From Sulfuricurvum sp. (GTDB taxonomy: Bacteria > Campylobacterota > Campylobacteria > Campylobacterales > Sulfurimonadaceae), in contig NZ_JAQTNN010000018.1 of the NCBI RefSeq assembly GCF_028713855.1, positions 1-58,795 of the forward strand: a stretch of DNA of 58,795 nt, given 5' to 3'. Every line of letters begins with the position of its first letter. Position 1 is the first letter of the stretch. Positions 53,018-58,795 of the stretch are shown one piece after another. The notes below the pieces were generated by a model. It saw only the letters and a list, made by a program, of their open reading frames with translations, was not told the origin of the DNA and did not search any database. Position numbers and translations under genes: made by a program.

Positions 53018-53628
53018 TGAGCGCGATTGTACTGAACGAAAAATTCGAAAAAGCCTCTGAATTGGCATTGCCTGAGAGCTTCAGCGGTATCAATACCCAC
53101 AACCTATACTTGTACGTTAAATCGTATCAAGCAAGTATCCGTTCTAATACAGCGTCTGTAAAAACTCGCTCGACTATTAACGGTGGTGGTAAAAAACCAT
53201 GGGCTCAAAAAGGTAAAGGTGGCGCACGTGCCGGTTCACGTCGTTCACCAATCTTTGTTGGCGGTGCGATTGCACATGGTCCAAACACAGGTCGTAACTA
53301 CGATCAAAAAATCAATAAAAAGCAAAAGAAACTTGCACTTAAATGTGCATTGGATGCTTTGGCTACAGCTGGAAAATTGTTCATCGTTGATTCGATTGAA
53401 GTTCCAACTGGTAAAACAAAAGACGCATTGGCGTTGTTCAATGCATTGAATGTTCGTGATGCGTTGTTGGTGAAAAAGATTCTCGATGAGAATACCTATC
53501 TTGCATTCCGTAACATTGCTTCTACATACGTTGTAGAAGAGAATGAACTCAACGCCTTTTTGGCTGCGACATACCGTTCGGTGGTTATCGAAAAAGCGGT
53601 ATGGGAAAATCTGACTAAAGAGAGCTAA
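53017..53628 (+). CDS. rplD: 50S ribosomal protein L4
   Basis: A 203-residue L4 with [48 protein letters not shown], the conserved arginine-rich loop that reaches the exit tunnel. In E. coli, L4 also represses its own operon; no comparable leader is visible here. It starts within the rplC stop (TAATG). Confidence 0.98.
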   Translation: MSAIVLNEKFEKASELALPESFSGINTHNLYLYVKSYQASIRSNTASVKTRSTINGGGKKPWAQKGKGGARAGSRRSPIFVGGAIAHGPNTGRNYDQKINKKQKKLALKCALDALATAGKLFIVDSIEVPTGKTKDALALFNALNVRDALLVKKILDENTYLAFRNIASTYVVEENELNAFLAATYRSVVIEKAVWENLTKES

Positions 53629-53629
53629 G

Positions 53630-53911
53630 ATGGCAGATATTACTGATATCAAATCAATCCTGTATACAGAGAAGACCCTTGGTCTTCAAGAAGAGGGTGT
53701 TATCGTTGTTCAAACGTCTCCACGTATGACAAAGAACGCTCTTAAAGAGGTGTTTAGAGAGTATTTCGGAATCGTTCCGGCTCGCGTAAACTCATTAAAC
53801 CAAAGCGGAAAAGTTAAACGTTTCCGTGGTCTTGCTGGCAAACAAAATGACTTTAAAAAGTTCTATGTGAAATTGCCAGAAGGCGCACAAATCGATAGTT
53901 TGGCGGTGTAA
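53630..53911 (+). CDS. rplW: 50S ribosomal protein L23
   Basis: A 93-residue protein at the exit of the ribosomal tunnel, where it docks trigger factor and SRP. Recognisable segments are [18 protein letters not shown] and [23 protein letters not shown]. It starts one base after the rplD stop. Confidence 0.97.
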   Translation: MADITDIKSILYTEKTLGLQEEGVIVVQTSPRMTKNALKEVFREYFGIVPARVNSLNQSGKVKRFRGLAGKQNDFKKFYVKLPEGAQIDSLAV

Positions 53912-53912
53912 T

Positions 53913-54752
53913 ATGGCGATCAAAACGTATAAACCAACCACCCCGAGCCGACGTTTTTATACTAACGTTGACAACTCGGACATCACGGCAAAAGCGTCTG
54001 TTCGTTCTTTGTTGATTAAACTTCCGGCAGCTGCTGGACGTAACAACAATGGTCGTATCACATCACGTCATAAAGAAGCGGGAGCTAAAAAGCTTTACCG
54101 TATCATCGATTTCAAACGTAACAAATTCGGTGTTGCCGGAACTGTTGCAGCGATTGAATACGATCCATATCGTAACTGTCGTATCGCATTGATTAACTAC
54201 GTTGACGGTGACAAACGTTATATCCTTCAACCAAAAGGTATGGTTGTCGGTGACAGCGTTATGGCTGCTGAGAGCGGATTGGATATCAAAGCGGGTAACG
54301 CTATGAAATTGATGAATATCCCAGTGGGAACCACTGTTCATAACCTTGAGCTTAAACCGGGTAAAGGCGGACAAATCGTCCGTTCAGCTGGAACATCTGC
54401 TCAAATCATGGGTCGTGAAGGTAAGTATGTATCCGTACGTCTTCCATCAAGCGAAATGCGTTATGTTCTTGGTGAATGTATGGCGACTGTCGGTACTGTT
54501 GGTAACGAAGAGTATATCAACATCGTTCTCGGTAAAGCGGGTCGTACACGTCATATGGGTATCCGTCCTCAAACGCGTGGTTCTGCGATGAACCCTATCG
54601 ATCACCCGCATGGTGGTGGTGAAGGTAAAACGAATTCAGGACGTCACCCGGTTACTCCATGGGGTAAACCGACTAAAGGTGCTAAAACACGTAAGAAGAA
54701 AGCAAGTGATAAACTTATTATTACTCGCCGTAAATCCAATCCGAAGAGGTAG
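53913..54752 (+). CDS. rplB: 50S ribosomal protein L2
   Basis: A 279-residue L2 protein with the family's typical TPSRRFYTN start, [20 protein letters not shown], and the conserved C-terminal [39 protein letters not shown]2 contacts 23S rRNA near the peptidyl transferase centre and bridges the subunits. It starts one base after rplW stops. Confidence 0.98.
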   Translation: MAIKTYKPTTPSRRFYTNVDNSDITAKASVRSLLIKLPAAAGRNNNGRITSRHKEAGAKKLYRIIDFKRNKFGVAGTVAAIEYDPYRNCRIALINYVDGDKRYILQPKGMVVGDSVMAAESGLDIKAGNAMKLMNIPVGTTVHNLELKPGKGGQIVRSAGTSAQIMGREGKYVSVRLPSSEMRYVLGECMATVGTVGNEEYINIVLGKAGRTRHMGIRPQTRGSAMNPIDHPHGGGEGKTNSGRHPVTPWGKPTKGAKTRKKKASDKLIITRRKSNPKR

Positions 54753-54755
54753 ATA

Positions 54756-55037
54756 ATGGCTAGATCAGTAAAAAAAGGACCATTTGTTGATGGACACCTT
54801 ATGAAAAAAGTGATTGCTGCCAAAGAGACGAAAAGCAACAAACCTATCAAAACTTGGTCACGCCGTAGTGTGATTTTGCCAGATATGATCGGTTTGACGT
54901 TTACCGTCCATAATGGCCGTCAGTTTGTACCGGTTTTCGTAACGGAAAACCACATTGGTTACAAACTTGGTGAATTTGCACCAACACGTACGTTTAAGGG
55001 CCATAAAGGTTCTGTACAAAAGAAAATCGGGAAATAA
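54756..55037 (+). CDS. rpsS: 30S ribosomal protein S19
   Basis: A 93-residue protein with [17 protein letters not shown] at the start and [33 protein letters not shown] later, both standard for S19. It binds the head of the 30S subunit near S13. Confidence 0.98.
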   Translation: MARSVKKGPFVDGHLMKKVIAAKETKSNKPIKTWSRRSVILPDMIGLTFTVHNGRQFVPVFVTENHIGYKLGEFAPTRTFKGHKGSVQKKIGK

Positions 55038-55046
55038 GGAAGAGAT

Positions 55047-55364
55047 ATGGCAAGAGCACTATTAAAATTCGTTCGCGTATCTCCGACTAAATCTCGTTTG
55101 ATCGCTCGCGAAGTTCAAGGAATGAATGCAGAGCAAGCAATGGCTGCATTGGAGTTTACTCCAAACAAAGCGGCTAAAATCATCGCTAAAGTGGTTGCGT
55201 CAGCAGTAGCTAATAGCGGTATCGATGCGCAGGATTGTATTGTTAAATCATGCCGCGTTGATAACGGTCCGGTACTTAAACGTTTCACTCAACGTGCACG
55301 TGGTACCGCTTCTGGAATCCGTAAGCCAACAGCACACATTTTGGTAGAAGTAGAGGGTAAATAA
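55047..55364 (+). CDS. rplV: 50S ribosomal protein L22
   Basis: A 105-residue L22, close to the 110 usual in the family. It has [42 protein letters not shown] and the tunnel-lining loop [25 protein letters not shown]. The start follows AAGGAAGAGAT. Confidence 0.97.
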   Translation: MARALLKFVRVSPTKSRLIAREVQGMNAEQAMAALEFTPNKAAKIIAKVVASAVANSGIDAQDCIVKSCRVDNGPVLKRFTQRARGTASGIRKPTAHILVEVEGK

Positions 55365-55366
55365 TT

Positions 55367-56077
55367 ATGGGTCATAAAGTTAATCCTATCGGACTTCGTC
55401 TTGGTATTAACCGCAACTGGGAATCTCGTTGGTTCCCTAACTTTAAAACAGCTGCGGTTTCACTTGGTGAAGATCATAAAATCCGTACCTATTTGAAAAA
55501 AGAACTCTACTACGCGGGTGTGAGCAACATCGTGATCGAGCGTACTGCGAAACGTCTTCGCGTTACGATCATCGCGGCTCGTCCTGGTATCATCATCGGT
55601 AAGAAAGGTTCTGACATTGAAAAAATCAAAGAATCTCTTCAAACCCTTATCGGTAAACCGGTAGCCGTTAACATCAAAGAAGAGAAAAAAGCACAAGCGT
55701 CTGCACAACTCGTTGCAGAAAACGTTGCGACTCAACTTGAAAAACGTGTTGCTTTCCGCCGTGCGATGAAAAAAGTTATGCAAAATGCACAACGTGCAGG
55801 GGCTAAAGGTATTAAAGTTTCAGTAGCAGGTCGTCTTGGCGGTGCTGAGATCGCTCGTACTGAATGGTACCTTGAAGGTCGCGTACCGTTGCATACGCTT
55901 CGTGCAAAAATCGATTACGGTTTTGCTGAAGCGCACACTACTTACGGTGTTATCGGTATTAAAGTTTGGGTATTCAAAGGTGAAGTTCTCACTAAAGGTA
56001 TCCAACCAGAAGCAAAAGAATCTAAAGAAGAGCGTGGCGAAGATCAACAACGTCGTCCACGACGAAAGGCTAACTAA
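55367..56077 (+). CDS. rpsC: 30S ribosomal protein S3
   Basis: A 236-residue protein starting [26 protein letters not shown] domain ([17 protein letters not shown]) and a C-terminal domain with [31 protein letters not shown] mark S3, which forms part of the mRNA entry site. The charged C-terminal tail is longer than average. Confidence 0.98.
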   Translation: MGHKVNPIGLRLGINRNWESRWFPNFKTAAVSLGEDHKIRTYLKKELYYAGVSNIVIERTAKRLRVTIIAARPGIIIGKKGSDIEKIKESLQTLIGKPVAVNIKEEKKAQASAQLVAENVATQLEKRVAFRRAMKKVMQNAQRAGAKGIKVSVAGRLGGAEIARTEWYLEGRVPLHTLRAKIDYGFAEAHTTYGVIGIKVWVFKGEVLTKGIQPEAKESKEERGEDQQRRPRRKAN

Positions 56078-56079
56078 TC

Positions 56080-56505
56080 ATGTTGATGCCTAAACGTACG
56101 AAATATCGTAAAATGATGAAAGGGCGTAACCGTGGTTACGCTACTAATGCCAACAAACTTGATTTCGGTTCTATCGGATTCAAAGCAACGGAAGCGGGAC
56201 GTATTAACTCCCGTCAAATCGAAGCGGCTCGTATTGCAGCAAACCGTCATATCAAACGTCAAGGTAAAATCTGGATCCGCGTGTTCCCGGCTAAACCATT
56301 GACTGCCAAACCACTTGAAGTGCGTATGGGTAAAGGTAAAGGTTCTGTTGACCAATGGGTAATGAACATCAAACCAGGCCGTATCATTTTTGAAATGGGT
56401 GGTGTTGAAGAGACTCTTGCACGTGAAGCATTAGCGCTTGCGATGCAAAAACTTCCGTTCAAAACCAAAATTGTAACTGCGGAGATGAGCAATGAAATAT
56501 ACTGA
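56080..56505 (+). CDS. rplP: 50S ribosomal protein L16
   Basis: A 141-residue L16 starting [21 protein letters not shown], with [31 protein letters not shown] and [12 protein letters not shown]. It helps position tRNA in the A site. Its 3' end overlaps rpmC by 14 bases. Confidence 0.98.
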   Translation: MLMPKRTKYRKMMKGRNRGYATNANKLDFGSIGFKATEAGRINSRQIEAARIAANRHIKRQGKIWIRVFPAKPLTAKPLEVRMGKGKGSVDQWVMNIKPGRIIFEMGGVEETLAREALALAMQKLPFKTKIVTAEMSNEIY

Positions 56506-56677
56506 TTTGAACGACAAAACAGCTGCTGAACTTCAAGGTATGCTCAAAGAGAAAAAAATTGAGCTTTTCACTTTGAAAATTAAGCAAAAAATGATGCAAT
56601 TGACTAACACGAGCGAACTTCGCACGGCGAAAAAAGACATTGCACGCATTAACACTGCTATGAACGCAGTGAAGTAA
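56492..56677 (+). CDS. rpmC: 50S ribosomal protein L29
   Basis: A 61-residue helical protein, [20 protein letters not shown], located near the tunnel exit beside L23. The length is typical. It starts inside the end of rplP. Confidence 0.96.
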   Translation: MKYTDLNDKTAAELQGMLKEKKIELFTLKIKQKMMQLTNTSELRTAKKDIARINTAMNAVK

Positions 56678-56687
56678 GGGCAGAGCT

Positions 56688-56939
56688 ATGACACATAAAC
56701 GTGAAATTCAAGGTATCGTAGTTACAAAAGCAGGCGAAAAAACAGCAACTATCGTTGTTGAGCGCCGTGTTATGCACCCACGTTACCACAAAACGGTAAA
56801 ACGTTTCAAAAAATACATGATTCATGACGAAAACAACCAACTTAACATTGGTGATGAAGTGATCGCGATCGAGTGTCGTCCACTTTCTAAAAGTAAATCG
56901 TTCCGCCTTAAAACTCTGGTTAAAGGAGCGAACGTATGA
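56688..56939 (+). CDS. rpsQ: 30S ribosomal protein S17
   Basis: An 83-residue OB-fold protein with [35 protein letters not shown] and [19 protein letters not shown], standard for S17. It is a primary 16S rRNA binder. Its stop overlaps the rplN start. Confidence 0.97.
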   Translation: MTHKREIQGIVVTKAGEKTATIVVERRVMHPRYHKTVKRFKKYMIHDENNQLNIGDEVIAIECRPLSKSKSFRLKTLVKGANV

Positions 56940-57304
56940 TTCAAAGTTTTACTCGTTTAGCAGTAGCCGATAACACAGGTGCGAAAGAGATCATGTGTAT
57001 CAAGGTTCTTGGCGGTTCAAAACGTCGTTATGCGACAGTAGGTGATGTTATCATCGCTTCTGTTAAAAAAGCGGCTCCAACCGGTAAGATCAAAAAAGGT
57101 CAAGTAGTTACAGCAGTTGTTGTTCGTACGAAAAAAGAGGTTCACCGTGAAAACGGTTCACTTATCCGTTTCGACGAAAATGCAGCCGTAATCCTTGATA
57201 AAAAACGTGAGCCGATTGGTACACGTATTTTCGGACCTGTAAGCCGTGAAGTTCGTTACGCAGGTTTCATGAAAATCGTATCACTTGCTCCAGAGGTTGT
57301 ATGA
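56936..57304 (+). CDS. rplN: 50S ribosomal protein L14
   Basis: A 122-residue protein starting [33 protein letters not shown], unmistakable L14, with the terminal [22 protein letters not shown]. It lies at the subunit interface. It is overlapped by rpsQ before and rplX after. Confidence 0.98.
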   Translation: MIQSFTRLAVADNTGAKEIMCIKVLGGSKRRYATVGDVIIASVKKAAPTGKIKKGQVVTAVVVRTKKEVHRENGSLIRFDENAAVILDKKREPIGTRIFGPVSREVRYAGFMKIVSLAPEVV

Positions 57305-57534
57305 TGGCAAAATTTAATTTCAAAAAAGGCGACATTGTTGAAGTGATCGCCGGTGATGACAAAGGTACTAAAGCAGAATTGCTTCAAGTTATGCCTAAGA
57401 AAAATAAAGTAATCGTTAAGGGTGTTCGCATTGCTAAAAAAGCGATCAAACCTAGCGAGCAAAATCCACAAGGCGGATTCTTGAGCAAAGAAATGCCTGT
57501 TGATGCATCAAATGTCCGTAAAGTTGAGGCGTAA
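57301..57534 (+). CDS. rplX: 50S ribosomal protein L24
   Basis: A 77-residue L24 with the KOW motif [36 protein letters not shown]. It initiates 50S assembly. ATG occurs twice in a row (57301 and 57304); either start gives four or one bases of overlap with rplN. Confidence 0.96.
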   Translation: MMAKFNFKKGDIVEVIAGDDKGTKAELLQVMPKKNKVIVKGVRIAKKAIKPSEQNPQGGFLSKEMPVDASNVRKVEA

Positions 57535-57536
57535 TC

Positions 57537-58082
57537 ATGGCACGACTAAAAGATAAATATTTGGCTCTTAAGCCAGAGCTTCAAACAGCACTCGGAATTG
57601 CAAATGTAATGCAAGTTCCAGCTCTTGAAAAAGTGATCATCTCTGTCGGTTGTGGTTTTGCCATGAAAGACAACAAATTGATCCAAAGTATCCAAGATAC
57701 AATCAGCAACATCGCTGGTCAACGCGCATCTGTAGTAGTTGCTCGTAAATCAGTTGCTGGTTTTAAAGTACGTGAAGGGATGCCGGTTGGTGTTAAAGTT
57801 ACACTACGCGGTGCTCAAATGTACGATTTCATGGATAAATTGATCTCTGTATCACTTCCACGTGTTAAAGACTTCCGTGGTATTCCACGTAACGGTTTTG
57901 ACGGTCGCGGTAACTACAACTTCGGTTTGACCGAGCAGTTGATTTTCCCGGAAGTTGATTACGATTCAATTATGCAAATCCACGGGATGAACATCACAGT
58001 GGTAACAAGCGCTACAGCAGACAAGGATGCGTTCAAGCTTCTTGAAATGATCGGTATGCCGTTTGCTAAAGGGAGAGAATAA
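57537..58082 (+). CDS. rplE: 50S ribosomal protein L5
   Basis: A 181-residue protein with [52 protein letters not shown] and [23 protein letters not shown], all typical of L5. It binds 5S rRNA in the central protuberance. Its stop shares its final base with the next start. Confidence 0.98.
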   Translation: MARLKDKYLALKPELQTALGIANVMQVPALEKVIISVGCGFAMKDNKLIQSIQDTISNIAGQRASVVVARKSVAGFKVREGMPVGVKVTLRGAQMYDFMDKLISVSLPRVKDFRGIPRNGFDGRGNYNFGLTEQLIFPEVDYDSIMQIHGMNITVVTSATADKDAFKLLEMIGMPFAKGRE

Positions 58083-58267
58083 TGGCTAAAAAGTCAATGA
58101 TCGCTAAACAACAACGAACTCCAAAGTTCGCTGTTCGCGCGTATACTCGTTGTCAGATTTGCGGTCGTCCGCACTCTGTTATCAGCGATTTCGGAATTTG
58201 TCGCGTTTGCTTCCGTAAAATGGCGAACGAAGGGTTAATCCCAGGCGTTAGAAAGTCTTCTTGGTAA
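58082..58267 (+). CDS. rpsZ: 30S ribosomal protein S14, zinc-binding type Z
   Basis: A 61-residue S14 of the zinc-ribbon kind: Cys24, Cys27, Cys40 and Cys43 are present in TRCQICGRP and FGICRVCF. The long, Cys-free paralogue used under zinc limitation is not in this window. It is followed by an unusual 76-base gap. Confidence 0.97.
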   Translation: MAKKSMIAKQQRTPKFAVRAYTRCQICGRPHSVISDFGICRVCFRKMANEGLIPGVRKSSW

Positions 58268-58303
58268 AAACACGGAGAGGGTGCTTAGCTCCCTCGGCGT
58301 TTT
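58267..58303 (+). promoter_or_regulatory. hairpin between rpsZ and rpsH
   Basis: GAGGG (58277-58281) pairs with CCCTC (58291-58295), and GC/GC plus a TTA loop extend the inner stem with one mismatch. Outer AAAAC (58267-58271) pairs with GTTTT (58299-58303) across an internal loop. It lies in the widest gap of an otherwise packed ribosomal operon. It may be an RNase processing site, a partial terminator, or a target for S8 or another autoregulator. Confidence 0.5.
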
Positions 58304-58343
58304 ACCTGGCAAGAAACTCCTAATGATTAGATAAGGAAAATAA

Positions 58344-58739
58344 ATGATTAATGATTTGATCGCGGATTCGTTGACTCGTATTCGTAATGCTGCAATGCGC
58401 AGATTGGACGTAACAACTTTGGTTCACTCAAAAGTAGTGGAAGCAGTTGTTGCAATTTTGGCTGATAAAGGCTACATCGAAAGTTTTAATGTTGTTGAAG
58501 ACGGCGTTAAAAAAACAATCAATGTAGTTTTAAAATACGACGAAAACGGTCGTACAGTTATTAGTGAAGTAAAACGTGTCTCTAAACCGGGACGTCGTGT
58601 TTACAAAGGCAAAGATGAGCTAAAACGTTTCAAAAACGGTTACGGTACCATCATCGTCAGCAGTTCAAAAGGGGTTCTTCCTAACGATAAAGCATTCGAG
58701 CTTGGCGTTGGCGGTGAAGTCCTTTGTACAATTTGGTAA
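58344..58739 (+). CDS. rpsH: 30S ribosomal protein S8
   Basis: A 131-residue protein starting [20 protein letters not shown] and ending [33 protein letters not shown], typical of S8. S8 binds the central domain of 16S rRNA and represses the spc operon in E. coli. TAAGGAAAATAA precedes the start. Confidence 0.98.
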   Translation: MINDLIADSLTRIRNAAMRRLDVTTLVHSKVVEAVVAILADKGYIESFNVVEDGVKKTINVVLKYDENGRTVISEVKRVSKPGRRVYKGKDELKRFKNGYGTIIVSSSKGVLPNDKAFELGVGGEVLCTIW

Positions 58740-58748
58740 GGAGATAAG

Positions 58749-58795
58749 ATGTCACGTATTGGAAAACTTCCTATTTCTGTCCCAACTGATGTAAA
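58749..58795 (+). CDS. rplF: 50S ribosomal protein L6, partial
   Basis: The first 15 residues, MSRIGKLPISVPTDV, match L6. The gene runs off the right edge. AAGGAGATAAG precedes the start, and it follows rpsH in the usual spc order. Confidence 0.93.
   Translation, partial: MSRIGKLPISVPTDV

Overview
The window looks like part of the chromosome of a free-living member of the Campylobacterota (Epsilonproteobacteria), most like Sulfuricurvum or Sulfurimonas. This is inferred from the protein style: epsilon-type flagellins, a complete pseudaminic-acid (pse) flagellin-glycosylation operon with a Maf transferase, an ArsS-like sensor kinase, a short BioB, and a sensor kinase carrying the [11 protein letters not shown]-box common in this phylum. 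No database was consulted.

Layout. 1-388: three tRNA genes (Arg partial, His, Pro) on the minus strand behind a consensus sigma70 promoter. 448-9372: two transporters, then thiG-purN-nnr on the minus strand and kdsD-rluB-yjbQ-rarA on the plus strand, back to back at about 5.87 kb. 9375-19380: signalling and sulfur-amino-acid genes: metH followed by an OmpR-type regulator, a large two-binding-domain sensor kinase, an ArsRS-like two-component pair behind a small exported Spy/CpxP-like protein, an unlisted 26-codon ORF next to a perfect palindrome, and msrA. 19424-27161: two tandem OmpA-like porins, small unknowns, a thioredoxin-reductase-fold flavoprotein, an AMMECR1-like protein, and the coupled topA-phosphodiesterase-bioB set.

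27225-45345 is the motility region. Two flagellin genes, identical over about 1444 bp, sit in tandem; the first has a sigma28-type promoter and the second a sigma54-type promoter. They face a 13-gene minus-strand operon of about 13.4 kb: pseB-C-F-G-H-I, a GT-B-like protein, a Gfo/Idh oxidoreductase, a DegT aminotransferase, a GNAT acyltransferase, a PseA-type sugar amidotransferase, an amidase-signature enzyme and Maf. Almost all junctions are 4-base overlaps. The operon has its own sigma54-like site and lies downstream of fliD, which has both sigma28-like and sigma54-like sites. I read this as one locus that makes CMP-pseudaminic acid, modifies it and transfers it to flagellin.

45346-51945: the SRP (4.5S) RNA gene, an HDOD regulator, a serralysin-type RTX metalloprotease with 82-residue internal repeats, rnhB, an outer-membrane barrel and an AAA_14/DUF4143 ATPase. 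52032 to the end: the S10-spc ribosomal protein operon from rpsJ to the start of rplF.

The best leads for undescribed biology are: the amidase translationally coupled to the PseA-type amidotransferase (a possible new ammonia-supplying pair), the oxidoreductase-aminotransferase-acyltransferase cassette embedded in the pse operon, the identical flagellins under different sigma factors, and the palindrome-controlled 26-codon ORF at 18.6-18.76 kb.
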